DNA of 62,608 nt from Candidatus Kurthia intestinigallinarum (GTDB lineage: Bacteria; Bacillota; Bacilli; Bacillales_A; Planococcaceae): NCBI RefSeq assembly GCF_003991225.1, contig NZ_JTFC01000010.1, forward strand, positions 1 to 62,608, read 5' to 3'. This document shows positions 37,584 to 45,953 of the stretch, piece after piece; position 1 is the first letter of the stretch, and each line of letters starts with the position of its first letter. Below the pieces are notes generated by a model. That model had not been told where the DNA came from. It did no database searches and saw only the letters and a list, made by a program, of their open reading frames with translations. Made by a program: the position numbers and the translations under genes.

Positions 37584-38334
37584 GCGCGCCACCTCCAAAT
37601 GTTGCGACTGTGCTTAAAATCTCTTGGAAAAATTCTTTTCGTGGTTTCCCCGCCTTATGAAGTTCTGTTGATAACGCCCCGTCTTGAATAAATAAAATAC
37701 GCTCACAAAAGCTAGCCGCAAAGGCATCATGTGTCACCATCATAATCGTTGATTGTTTTGCTTCATTTAGATGCTGCAGACTTTCGAGTAAATCGGTCGC
37801 TGATTTTGAATCCAGTGCGCCGGTTGGTTCATCCGCTAAAATCATCGAAGGCTCTGTCACAAGTGCACGTGCCGCTGCCGTACGTTGCTTCTGTCCACCT
37901 GAAATTTGCACGGGATATTTTTCGAGTAGATTTGCGATACCAAATAAATTCGCGATGTCCTGGACGCGCTGATTAATTTCACTCGCCTTCACTTTCGCTA
38001 TAGCGAGTGGTAGTAAAATATTTTCTTTCACCGTCAGTGAATCAAGTAAGTTATAGTCCTGAAAAATAAAGCCGAGATGATCACGACGAAAATCCGCCAA
38101 CTCATTTTCACTCATCGCATGTAAATTTAAATTATTCATAATAATCGAGCCCTCAGTTGGTGTATCAATCGTTGCTAATAAATTAAGCAGTGTTGATTTT
38201 CCTGCTCCACTTGGCCCCATAATACCAACAAATTCACCCTTGTCGATTGAAAATGTAACGTCGTTCAGCGCAGTAACTTCATTTTGTCCTTTACCAAACT
38301 TTTTTTGTATATGTGCTACATCTAATAATGTCAT
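37570..38334 (-). CDS. ABC transporter ATP-binding protein, BceA/YxdL type
   Basis: The 254-residue ATPase has Walker A (GPSGAGKST), Q-loop (FIFQDYNLLDSLTVKENILLP trimmed to FQDYNLL), signature (ISGGQKQR), Walker B (ILADEPTGALD) and the switch His (MVTHD). The GALDS extension after Walker B is usual in the MacB/BceA/LolD group. It pairs with the overlapping permease. The ATG at 38334 aligns with the family start. Confidence 0.92.
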   Translation of the reverse strand: MTLLDVAHIQKKFGKGQNEVTALNDVTFSIDKGEFVGIMGPSGAGKSTLLNLLATIDTPTEGSIIMNNLNLHAMSENELADFRRDHLGFIFQDYNLLDSLTVKENILLPLAIAKVKASEINQRVQDIANLFGIANLLEKYPVQISGGQKQRTAAARALVTEPSMILADEPTGALDSKSATDLLESLQHLNEAKQSTIMMVTHDAFAASFCERILFIQDGALSTELHKAGKPRKEFFQEILSTVATFGGGAHDVI

Positions 38335-38427
38335 ATGCCATCCCTCTTTCATCGTTGTTCATACCCTTACTATAAACGAGGCTCCTTACAGCTGGTTTAT
38401 GCCAACCTTACAACAACCTTAATTCCA

Positions 38428-38462
38428 CAAAAAAAGACGCCCCTTTTTGTGAGGAACGTCTT
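38428..38462 (-). terminator. Terminator after the VanZ-RDD gene
   Basis: AAGACGTTCC / GGGGCGTCTTTTTTT on the minus strand, six bases after the stop. Confidence 0.8.
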
Positions 38463-38467
38463 AATCA

Positions 38468-39616
38468 TTATTTTTTACGTGTTGTATACAGATCTGCAGA
38501 TTCGTCAAAGAAGAAGCGACGTTTTCCTTTACCAAATACGACAAGCATAATGTGGATAAAGAGTACAACCATTAAAATCGCCGTTAATACCGCAGAGCCG
38601 AATGCTAAAAAGACAGATGCTTTGTAGTAAGGTGAAGCCATCGTTACTTCGACATTATTTAATACACCTACTATCGCAAGCGTAAAGTACGCCATATAAA
38701 AAGCGGCATACCGTTTAATTAAACGTGAAATCGTCGTTTTCTTCGATAACTTACTATCGTAGCGGAAGCGCATAATGGCGGTACCAACTGTGCGACCATT
38801 CCAAAGAATTGGTACGACGCACATCCAAAGGAATGATACGACCGAGAACACGATAAACGATGTTACTTCATTTTGATTCGTGAAGTGTAAAATAATTTGA
38901 CGAATAATATCTACTAAGAAAATATCAATCGCAATCGCAAGCAATACGGACATGGCTTTCACTTCATCGCGCTCTAATAAATATTTCGCACGCGCATCAA
39001 TGCGTTCTTTTGATGGGAAAATCGCAAGAGCCGCTGGTGCTAAGAAGAAGCCTAAAATGCCGCCCATTGTATTTAACATTAAATCATCAACATCAAAAAT
39101 ACGGTATGCGCAGTTGTAAATACCATAAATGCCGGTAATTTGTGTTACTTCATAGAATAATGTCACGAAGAAAGCAATGATCGCCGCTTTCCACCATAAT
39201 TTTTTATGCGTTAAGAAATAACGTAAGTAAACGCCAAGTGGCATTAATAAAATGAAGTTAAAGAATGCTTGATAAAATGCCGGTTGTTTAAAGACGAGCA
39301 TATACGTTGCGGGCCGTTTAATATCAAACCAGCCCCCACTTAATGTATCCGCAATAAAACGGAATGGCATCAGCGAATAATGCTGGGTATTGGGATTTTG
39401 CATCGCACACGTATTGCGCGTGTCAGGCAGTGGTAGTAGTACTAAAAATAACGCTGATATCATATAAAAAACAAATGAAAATGATAATAACGTTTGGGAT
39501 AATGAGAAAAAGCCGTGTTTGCGATACATATGTATCATCCAAGGAATCCATAATACGAAGCCTAATAACACAAAGGCAATCGAAGCAGAATAAAGCGGCT
39601 GCATATAAGCCGACAT
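38468..39616 (-). CDS. VanZ-RDD membrane protein
   Basis: The 382-residue protein has about eight membrane segments. The first half is a VanZ-like domain (FNFILLMPLGVYLR, FYEVTQITGIYG, DVDDLMLNTMGGILGF). The second half resembles an RDD domain (VDIIRQIIL, WNGRTVGTAIMRFRY). VanZ relatives are tied to glycopeptide resistance and envelope functions, but most have no proven role. GGGGGA precedes ATG 39616. Confidence 0.85.
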   Translation of the reverse strand: MSAYMQPLYSASIAFVLLGFVLWIPWMIHMYRKHGFFSLSQTLLSFSFVFYMISALFLVLLPLPDTRNTCAMQNPNTQHYSLMPFRFIADTLSGGWFDIKRPATYMLVFKQPAFYQAFFNFILLMPLGVYLRYFLTHKKLWWKAAIIAFFVTLFYEVTQITGIYGIYNCAYRIFDVDDLMLNTMGGILGFFLAPAALAIFPSKERIDARAKYLLERDEVKAMSVLLAIAIDIFLVDIIRQIILHFTNQNEVTSFIVFSVVSFLWMCVVPILWNGRTVGTAIMRFRYDSKLSKKTTISRLIKRYAAFYMAYFTLAIVGVLNNVEVTMASPYYKASVFLAFGSAVLTAILMVVLFIHIMLVVFGKGKRRFFFDESADLYTTRKK

Positions 39617-39634
39617 ATTTATTCCCCCTTTCAT

Positions 39635-39674
39635 TAAAAAAGAGGAGGCTTGACGATTGTCATAGCCCCTCCCT
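39635..39674 (-). terminator. Hairpin resembling the outer arms of the convergent-junction repeat
   Basis: AAGAGGAGGCTTGAC / GTCATAGCCCCTCC. The GGCTTGAC...GTCATAGCC arms look like repeat ends with the centre deleted. It lies after the DUF6509-like gene and probably ends it. Confidence 0.6.
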
Positions 39675-39679
39675 CGTGA

Positions 39680-39970
39680 TTACTCTCCAGCTAGAATATG
39701 TTGCTTAACAAATGCCAACACTTCTGCTTCTTCATCGTCTTCTAAACCAAATTCAAGTACTTTTTGGTCTGATTTTTGAATGAAGAAATAATTTTCGATT
39801 TTAATGTCATCGTCATTTTTTGAAACGATAACACGTAGGTCGATGCCACCTTCAGTATAAAGTTCATCTTCTTCGTCTACTTCGATATCTAATAAAAATT
39901 CGAAGCGTTGACCTTCCAAAATGTTTGTTGGGTCTTTAATTTCTTCCATCATATATGCGAGAATGTTCAT
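39680..39970 (-). CDS. Small acidic protein, DUF6509-like
   Basis: The 96-residue protein is strongly acidic and probably cytoplasmic: MEEIKDPTNILEGQRFEF, a central EVDEEDELYTEGGIDLRV and a C-terminal helix EEAEVLAFVKQH. It looks like the short Bacillales family I recall as DUF6509; that label is from memory. Function unknown. AAAGGAG precedes the ATG by 9 bp. Confidence 0.65.
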   Translation of the reverse strand: MNILAYMMEEIKDPTNILEGQRFEFLLDIEVDEEDELYTEGGIDLRVIVSKNDDDIKIENYFFIQKSDQKVLEFGLEDDEEAEVLAFVKQHILAGE

Positions 39971-40102
39971 TCTTTAAGCTCCTTTAATACTAGTTCACTC
40001 TTTATGATAACGAATATTTTCAATTAGTAAAGTTTTGACCACTATTTTTCTTTCGATAAAATTCGGTACAATAGAAATAACACGAAAAGGAGGCGTTTTT
40101 TC

Positions 40103-41281
40103 ATGCACGATTTATTTTATTACAAAGATGCGTACATACAAGCATTTGACGCAAACATTCTTCACACAGGGACAGACGACCAAGGCTTCTATGTCGTCTT
40201 AGACAATACAGCCTTTTATCCAGAAGGTGGCGGTCAGCCGGCAGATATCGGGACACTCAATGATGTACGTGTCACAGATGTTCAAAAAATTGACGGCGAA
40301 ATCCGTCATTATGTAGACGCCGAACTTAGCGGTATGGTTCATGGTCAACTCGACTGGGCGGTACGCTTTGATCATATGCAACAGCATGCGGGACAGCATA
40401 TTTTAACGGCCGCATTCGTTGAGTTATTTGATTATCAAACGGTGTCATTTCATTTAGGCTCTGGCACGATTACGATTGATTTAGACACAGAACATGTGAC
40501 GCCTGCACAACTACAACAGGCAGAGGACCGCGCAAATGAAATTGTGCTTGAAAACCGTCCAATCGAAACGAAATGGGTAACGGCAGAAGAGGCTGCAAGT
40601 TATCCGCTCCGTAAGCAATTAAAATTCACTGACGATGTACGTCTTGTCATCATCCCAGACTTTGACTATAACGGCTGCGGTGGTACGCATCCACGCACAA
40701 CTGGCGAGGTCGCAATGATTAAAATTTTATCAACTGAGCGTCAGAAAAAACAAACGCGTGTGCACTTTATGTGTGGCGAACGCCTACGTGAAAATATGAC
40801 AATGCGTAAAGACGTTATGGCACAAGCAGCGAAGCTCGTAAGTCGTCCAGAAAGCGAGATTGCGATTGGTATCGAGGGCTTACTTGAAACGAATAAAAAG
40901 CTTGAAAAGCAATTGGCACAAGCACGCGAGCAATTACTCGACATTGAAATCGCTCAATTAGCAGCAACAGACAACATTGTCATTGCGACAACATTTGATG
41001 ATTACTCAATGCAGCAACTCCAAAAAATTGCGCGTACACTAACAAACGAGCATACTGACAAAACAGTAGCACTCGTATCCGCTGATGGTACGAAAACACA
41101 AATCGTTATTGCAAAAGGAAAAGAAACAGCCGTAGCAAAAAGTGCCAATGATGTCCTAAAACAAGTACTTACAGCCATTAACGGCAAGGGTGGCGGTAAC
41201 GATAGCTTCGCACAAGGTGGCGGTGATACAACGGTTTCAACGACTGAACTGCTGGCGAATATATGTGCACAGCTACATTAA
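40103..41281 (+). CDS. AlaX-type trans-editing protein with DHHA1 domain
   Basis: The 392-residue protein resembles the editing and C-terminal parts of alanyl-tRNA synthetase without the catalytic core. Zinc ligands of the editing site are visible: His91 and His95 (HMQQHAGQH) and Cys192/His196 (CGGTH). FYPEGGGQPAD is the usual N-terminal motif. A coiled coil (about 258-285) and a DHHA1 domain with GKGGGNDSFAQGGG end it. It should remove Ser or Gly from mischarged tRNA(Ala). AAAAGGAGGCG precedes the ATG. Confidence 0.9.
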   Translation: MHDLFYYKDAYIQAFDANILHTGTDDQGFYVVLDNTAFYPEGGGQPADIGTLNDVRVTDVQKIDGEIRHYVDAELSGMVHGQLDWAVRFDHMQQHAGQHILTAAFVELFDYQTVSFHLGSGTITIDLDTEHVTPAQLQQAEDRANEIVLENRPIETKWVTAEEAASYPLRKQLKFTDDVRLVIIPDFDYNGCGGTHPRTTGEVAMIKILSTERQKKQTRVHFMCGERLRENMTMRKDVMAQAAKLVSRPESEIAIGIEGLLETNKKLEKQLAQAREQLLDIEIAQLAATDNIVIATTFDDYSMQQLQKIARTLTNEHTDKTVALVSADGTKTQIVIAKGKETAVAKSANDVLKQVLTAINGKGGGNDSFAQGGGDTTVSTTELLANICAQLH

Positions 41282-41297
41282 TTAAAGAATCGTAATA

Positions 41298-41315
41298 AAA
41301 AAGGCATCGCGCTAA
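41298..41315 (+). other. Half of a short GATGCC-type terminator hairpin
   Basis: AAAAAAGGCATCGCGC matches the left arm of the hairpins at 26467 and 31515, but no right arm follows. The alaX terminator may have been broken by rearrangement near the palindromic element at 41369. Confidence 0.45.
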
Positions 41316-41368
41316 AGGGAACTGACCTACGAAAGTAAGACAAAGAAAAAGACACATTTTTTCAATTA

Positions 41369-41472
41369 AATTTGACGGACGCTTTCCTGGGGCATGGCGG
41401 AAGCCGCCTCGCTCGCAAGCTCACTGCGGGGTCTTCCACTCATGCTATTCCCCTAGGAGTCGCCGTCAAATT
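41369..41472. repeat. 104-bp palindromic MITE-like element
   Basis: The ends AATTTGACGG and CCGTCAAATT are perfect inverted repeats, continued by CCTGGGGCATG and CATGCTATTCCCCTAGG with some mismatches. The centre holds GAAGCC...GGTCTTC. It resembles palindromic repeats I recall from many Bacillaceae genomes. No coding capacity; only one copy is in this window. Confidence 0.75.
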
Positions 41473-41562
41473 CTTATTTTGCCATCTTTTTTTCGGTACG
41501 TAACTGAGATTTAGCTTTGCTAAAATGCGCGTATAATTGTCATAGTTAACTATTTTAATGCA

Positions 41563-41616
41563 GGCGTTATCAGCTAGTATGTCTTTCCTAGGCATGCTCA
41601 TGATAACGCCTTTTTT
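41563..41616 (+). terminator. Terminator-like hairpin
   Basis: Perfect stem GGCGTTATCA / TGATAACGCC with six T and a 28-base loop. A TATAAT at 41532-41537 lies just upstream without a good -35, so a very short transcript is possible but not shown. Confidence 0.55.
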
Positions 41617-41905
41617 GATTGCTGATAAGCATGCACTGTACTTTTTAAAAGTGCTAGCTAGACTTCACTTTGTACCGCTAGCAATGTTTCTTCCGTTGGT
41701 CCTTTCTCCTAACTGCATTACTTTGTGTAAATGATGTCCCTCACCATCTTCATTTCAGTCACTAGTGCATTTGCTAACTTCATCTCTAATCGTTTTCAAT
41801 TTTGTTTTGCATGCATACGCTTGTTTTTTTCATCAAAAAAACACTTCCAAAGATTATCCCCTTTGAAAGTGCCCTCTTTTATTTCGAAGCTATTAAGACA
41901 AATTT
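41617..41905. other. Spacer without a supported gene
   Basis: No frame with a ribosome site or a recognisable product. A hairpin AACACTTCCAAAG / CTTTGAAAGTG with a T run (about 41839-41880) may be a terminator. Short minus-strand frames of about 20 codons are not convincing. Confidence 0.4.
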
Positions 41906-41911
41906 TGTCGC

Positions 41912-42220
41912 AAAAAAAAAACTCATCAACATCGATGAGTCAAAAAAGAATATGAAAAGGGAGATTACATACCACCTGCAAAGCAAGTGGTTATGTATAG
42001 ACGTTAGCCCCTGCTCATCATTATGGACACGCCCGACGGTTAATCGGTAAAAGGAAGAGCGAACGCCTATTTGACAAATCTAGACTATGGGAGATTCTAG
42101 CTGTCTAATTACGTTCCTTAATAGAAAGCATTAGGTGTAAGTGATATTCGCTTATCCAAGCGAAATGGATAAGCCAACAATGTGGTCATTAACTATTTCG
42201 CATTTTCTATTAAGGATTAC
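41912..42220 (-). ncRNA. Multi-hairpin segment, candidate structured RNA
   Basis: About 300 bp between convergent genes is dense in inverted repeats: a 12-bp perfect stem (CCTTAATAGAAA 42116-42127 / TTTCTATTAAGG 42204-42215) enclosing an 8-bp stem (GCTTATCC 42150 / GGATAAGC 42167), CTAGA/TCTAG with GACA/TGTC (42073-42105), CCGA/TCGG (42033-42046) and ACATACCAC/GTGGTTATGT (41967-41996). On the minus strand it ends in ACTCATC/GATGAGT followed by nine T (terminator). No gene fits. It could be a structured RNA, a long 3' region of the unknown gene at 42270, or remains of a mobile element. No clear promoter was found. Confidence 0.35.
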
Positions 42221-42269
42221 TTATTATTTACCCACTTCTTTTTATATAAAACACAATTCAGTTAATAAT

Positions 42270-43526
42270 TTAATATTTTATCTCGAAAAACCAAAATTCT
42301 TCTGCTTTAATGATTTTCAAAAATTTATTCCAGTCAGCAATACGAAGCTGTAACGTAAAAGCATCTGCCTCTGGACTGATCATATCATCTTGCTGATTGA
42401 AGCGGTACCATTCATTTGAATCTTGATAGCGCTCTAGTGTACTACCAAGGCGAACCTTTTCATCAAAGATTTCAAACGCTTCATGTACGACATTCGTGAA
42501 AATCGGCTCGATAGCATGTGCAATAGCAAGCTTATGCAATTTATTCGTCCAAAGCGCCACAGCCTCGCGGTCAATTGGTCCATATAAACGCTTATCTGGC
42601 TCATACGGATTCATAGCTTCTTCGTGCTGACGCTTGTCTAAATCATTCACCTTATAGTTATAAAATGAGTTGTAAGCAATTTGGAATTTTTTACGTAGGC
42701 CTGGTGTGATTTGTGGATGCTCAATTAACACCTGTGTCTTCATCGCGAAAATCCCTAGTTCAATCCCTAACTGCTCCTCACTAACAGCTGTGGATTTTTG
42801 CATAATGAGCCATTTACGTGCAGACTGATAGAACGCTGCTACCGCAATCAGCTCCTGTTCACTATAAAGGCGCTCAGGAAGCTCTGTACCGTTCTTTAAT
42901 GTTACAAGACGTAAAATATCGCCCATGAAATAAGAATCGCGTAATAGCCATTCCTCCGCTGTACCAACTACTTGTGCAAAATCCTCATGCAAGCGTACAT
43001 ATTCTGCATACTGATAAATTTTACGGCGGTATAATTCTTGGATTGATTCAAATAATAACGGGCCTTCATCTGGTAATTCATTCCGCGCAAGAAAGTCGCC
43101 AATGTCTTCAACAAATACACTCGCCATTCGCTCAAAGCTACGATTGAAAATTTCACGCAAATTGTTTAGCTCTACTTCACGCTCATCTTGTTCAAAATCA
43201 CGATGAATCCGTGCATGATACGTTACATATTGCGATGCTAAATAATCAATATGCTCGACGATTGTACACATTCGTTTCGTTGAAATTCCATTTTTAGCGC
43301 TCAAGTTATACTCGACCATTTTCCATAAAATCTCACGTGGCAAACCCTTTTCGTAAATTTCAGTACGCGACATATTTTGTAGCATCACTTGCTTATCCGG
43401 CGAATAATAATGTGGCAGACGCTTCTCTGCCTGCTCAATATAAACTCGTTTCAGTTCAGATAAATCTGCTAAATCAACATCCCCCTCGATGTGATCTGTT
43501 CGTTTCCCATCATTTGAAATCGTCAT
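42270..43526 (-). CDS. Uncharacterised helical protein (418 residues)
   Basis: I do not recognise this protein. It is soluble, rich in charged residues and predicted mostly helical, with no signal peptide or membrane segment. Landmarks include RLPHYYSPDKQVMLQNMSR near residue 40, RKWLIMQKSTAVSEEQLGIE in the middle and NPYEPDKRLYGPIDREAVALW near 310. ATG 43526 follows GTGGGAT; the upstream start at 43571 is weaker. It is a single gene flanked by the structured segment and the cold-shock gene. Reading frame and codon use look like a normal resident gene. Confidence 0.65.
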   Translation of the reverse strand: MTISNDGKRTDHIEGDVDLADLSELKRVYIEQAEKRLPHYYSPDKQVMLQNMSRTEIYEKGLPREILWKMVEYNLSAKNGISTKRMCTIVEHIDYLASQYVTYHARIHRDFEQDEREVELNNLREIFNRSFERMASVFVEDIGDFLARNELPDEGPLLFESIQELYRRKIYQYAEYVRLHEDFAQVVGTAEEWLLRDSYFMGDILRLVTLKNGTELPERLYSEQELIAVAAFYQSARKWLIMQKSTAVSEEQLGIELGIFAMKTQVLIEHPQITPGLRKKFQIAYNSFYNYKVNDLDKRQHEEAMNPYEPDKRLYGPIDREAVALWTNKLHKLAIAHAIEPIFTNVVHEAFEIFDEKVRLGSTLERYQDSNEWYRFNQQDDMISPEADAFTLQLRIADWNKFLKIIKAEEFWFFEIKY

Positions 43527-43653
43527 ACTTATCCCACACTCCCCTCGTATGTATACGCATACAGTTTTCAATAGTTAAATTATTCATATTAGCTCTATTA
43601 TAAAAGATTCCATAGGTTTTTGAAATTATCCACTATAGGACTACATTTAGGTA

Positions 43654-43691
43654 CAAAAAAAACGAAGCTGGGAAATCCCAACTCCGTTTTA
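43654..43691 (-). terminator. Terminator after the cold-shock gene
   Basis: AACGGAGTTGGGA / TCCCAGCTTCGTTTTTTTT on the minus strand, just after the csp stop. Confidence 0.88.
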
Positions 43692-43699
43692 ATCAGCTA

Positions 43700-43900
43700 C
43701 TAGATTTTTTCTACGTTAGCTGCTTGTGGTCCGCGGTTGCCTTCTTCGATTGTGAATTCAACTTTTTGACCTTCTTCTAAAGTTTTGAAACCTTCAGATT
43801 GGATTGCTGAGAAGTGTACGAATACATCTTCGCCGCCGTCTACTGCGATGAAGCCGAAGCCTTTTTCTGCGTTAAACCATTTAACTGTACCTTGTGTCAT
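43700..43900 (-). CDS. Cold-shock protein (CspA/B family)
   Basis: The 66-residue protein has the OB-fold cold-shock domain with RNP1 KGFGFI and RNP2 VFVHF and ends PQAANVEKI, as in Bacillus Csp proteins. It binds single-stranded RNA/DNA and acts as an RNA chaperone. The ATG at 43900 follows TAGGAGG; a longer frame is ruled out by family length. It is preceded by a leader of about 140 nt, typical for csp genes with temperature-controlled translation. Confidence 0.96.
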   Translation of the reverse strand: MTQGTVKWFNAEKGFGFIAVDGGEDVFVHFSAIQSEGFKTLEEGQKVEFTIEEGNRGPQAANVEKI

Positions 43901-44046
43901 GTGTAATGACCTCCTAAAAAAAATTAATAATAGAGATCCTTCAATTGGTAAAAAAATACACTTACTAGAGAGTGAATCGCAAAACACGATCCCCTTCCAA
44001 TAAGTGAATGTATTAATTACGATGAACCGATTTCTTTATTACAATC

Positions 44047-44076
44047 ATTATATAACGATATAGGCCTAAATGTCGA
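44047..44076 (-). promoter_or_regulatory. Promoter of the cold-shock gene
   Basis: TCGACA (44071-44076) and TATAAT (44047-44052) are 18 bp apart on the minus strand. Transcription from here gives a leader of about 140 nt before the csp ATG. Confidence 0.6.
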
Positions 44077-44132
44077 ACAAAAAATTTACAAAACATCGGA
44101 ATTATCAGCCTTTTACATAGTAAATTTCGTTT

Positions 44133-44804
44133 TTACAGCAGATTTTGCTGATGTACAAGCAGAGAAGCAATATCAGTGTATCCACGCTTTTCTGCATGCT
44201 CAAGTGGTGTAACACCGTCTTTATCCGCAATATTGGCATTCGCCCCTGCGTCAAGTAATAATTTTATGATTTGCTGGTAATTTCCGCTGCCATCTCCTAA
44301 AATAATAGCTTCAAGTAGCGCCGTCCAGCCGAGATTATTAATATGGTCTACATCACTTGCTGTATGTTTTAAAATCCATTCAACTGCATCCACAGATCCT
44401 CGCTCACAGGCTGAAATTAATCCACTAGCACCATAACGATTTGTAATGTATGGATTCACTTTTCCATTCATCAGCTCTAAAAGCTCGGTATAGCCCTCTG
44501 CTGCCGCATATAAGTAGGGTGTATTTTTTAAATCATCTTGCTGATTCACATCGGCGCCTGCTTCAATTAAAAGCTGCACAAGCTCTATATGATGATTGTA
44601 TGTAGCCATCATTAATGCAGAGCGGCCTCGGCGATTTGTCACATGTACATTTTGGCCATGTGTTATATATCGTTTTATTTCTTTAAGTTCTTGGTCTTGA
44701 ATAGCTCGAAACCATGTAGGTTCCTGGCCATCTTTTTTCTTTTTATAGCCCAGCGCCACACCCACTGAGAGCGCGAGCATCGCTAATTTATTGCGATTTT
44801 TCAT
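44133..44804 (-). CDS. Ankyrin-repeat protein
   Basis: The protein has a hydrophobic N-terminus (about 5-20, possible membrane or signal anchor), then four to five ankyrin repeats, e.g. RGRSALMMATYNHHIELVQLL, LGWTALLEAIILG and DGVTPLEHAEKRGYTDIASLL. It should mediate protein contacts; partner unknown. Length is 223 residues from ATG 44804; a GTG at 44816 is also possible because AGGA lies nearer to it. It begins 14-26 bp after the NAD(P)-binding gene, so the two are probably cotranscribed. Confidence 0.8.
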   Translation of the reverse strand: MKNRNKLAMLALSVGVALGYKKKKDGQEPTWFRAIQDQELKEIKRYITHGQNVHVTNRRGRSALMMATYNHHIELVQLLIEAGADVNQQDDLKNTPYLYAAAEGYTELLELMNGKVNPYITNRYGASGLISACERGSVDAVEWILKHTASDVDHINNLGWTALLEAIILGDGSGNYQQIIKLLLDAGANANIADKDGVTPLEHAEKRGYTDIASLLVHQQNLL

Positions 44805-44829
44805 AAAAGCAAACACATCCTATAGTCGA

Positions 44830-45447
44830 TTAATACGCAATGCCGACACGTTTTTTTGAAAATAAATGCTCGGTCATTACTTTGTACGTAAAGTCTGCGG
44901 TGTCATAAACGGATATGCGTTTTCCTTCCTCAGGCAGTAAGTCGGCTTCTACACGGTAGTTGCCAAGACGTTCGCCCATTGGCAAGGCTGTTGGGCAAAC
45001 AAGTGTCCAATCAAGCGTCGTTTGCTGCAACATATAAAATGTTTTTGCGTGTTCCTCCGCCGCAAATTTTTTCGAGCGACGAGATTCCACAGAGTCATAG
45101 CGAAGTTTGCCTGGCTCTAAACGACTATCTAAAATACCCGCTGTGCCAATAGAGACGATTCGATTGATTTGAAGTTTCAAACAAACGGCAATCATATGTT
45201 TCATCGAATCCGTCAGCGTCGTCGTTTGATCTGTGCTAAGTGACGATAGGATAATATCGGCTTTTGTTGCCGTTTTTTCAATATCCTCATATACTTTCGC
45301 ATCTCCAACAATAAGCGTTAAATTTGGATGTGTAGCTAATTTTGTCGCATCACGCACAAGTGCTGTTACATGATGCCCCTCTTCTAATGCCTTATGTAAA
45401 AAAACAGTTCCGACGCGCCCGGTTGCGCCAAATAAAGCGATGTGCAC
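44830..45447 (-). CDS. NAD(P)-binding NmrA/atypical SDR family protein
   Basis: The 205-residue protein starts with a Rossmann motif GATGRVG and continues as an atypical short-chain dehydrogenase (LVRDATKL, IVSIGTAGI, WTLVCPTALPMGE), similar to Bacillus YwnB-type proteins. The classical YxxxK active site is not evident, so it may sense redox cofactors or act as a flavin/quinone reductase. First gene of a probable two-gene unit with the ankyrin gene. Confidence 0.8.
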   Translation of the reverse strand: MHIALFGATGRVGTVFLHKALEEGHHVTALVRDATKLATHPNLTLIVGDAKVYEDIEKTATKADIILSSLSTDQTTTLTDSMKHMIAVCLKLQINRIVSIGTAGILDSRLEPGKLRYDSVESRRSKKFAAEEHAKTFYMLQQTTLDWTLVCPTALPMGERLGNYRVEADLLPEEGKRISVYDTADFTYKVMTEHLFSKKRVGIAY

Positions 45448-45540
45448 GACTTACTCCCCCTTTGTTTGAATGATATTGGTATCTTTATTGTAATTTATTT
45501 TTACGTAAAATAGTTAGAAAGTGCCTGCTTTGTAATCAAA

Positions 45541-45573
45541 AAGAAAAGGAAGCCCTATAAATTGGCTTCCCCA
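45541..45573 (-). terminator. Terminator of the mrp operon
   Basis: GGGAAGCC / GGGCTTCC followed by TTTTCTTTTT on the minus strand, after mrpG. Confidence 0.75.
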
Positions 45574-45575
45574 TC

Positions 45576-45953
45576 TCATTGTTCTATTCTTTTCTTCCCT
45601 TTTTCGTCAAATATTTGTTCATAGAGTGCATCATCACCTGATTGCTCGGATAGTGGTACACCCGAACGATAGGCTGCTCGCGTAATTAAATGACCCGCTA
45701 CTGGTGCTGTTAAGAACACAAAAATAATGCCTAATAGCAAACGAATACTGACGTAGTTTGTTGATGCAATTAGATAAATGAACGCGCCTGTCAGTGCGAG
45801 TAATACCGCAAGCGTCGAGCTTTTCGTTGCCGCATGAGAACGTGTATAAACATCAGGCATTCGAATAATTCCAAACGCACTAATGACACTCATGATACTC
45901 GCGAATAAAATAAGTAACGCTGCAATTAACTCAACGATTTGATTTGCGTTCAA
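45576..45953 (-). CDS. mrpG: Na+/H+ antiporter subunit G
   Basis: The 125-residue subunit has three membrane helices and the MrpG motif GIIRMPDVYTRSHAATK. It belongs to the seven-protein Mrp complex that exports sodium in exchange for protons. The TTG at 45953 is chosen because GCGAGGTG lies 6 bp upstream and the length matches the family; the long frame from 46016 overlaps mrpF too far. It overlaps mrpF by 23 bp. Last gene of the operon. Confidence 0.92.
   Translation of the reverse strand: MNANQIVELIAALLILFASIMSVISAFGIIRMPDVYTRSHAATKSSTLAVLLALTGAFIYLIASTNYVSIRLLLGIIFVFLTAPVAGHLITRAAYRSGVPLSEQSGDDALYEQIFDEKGKKRIEQ

Noticed and set aside
41731-42353. Three short plus-strand frames around 41.7-42.4 kb
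   Set aside because: No ribosome sites, unlikely amino-acid composition, and they run through the hairpin region and into the antisense of a real gene.
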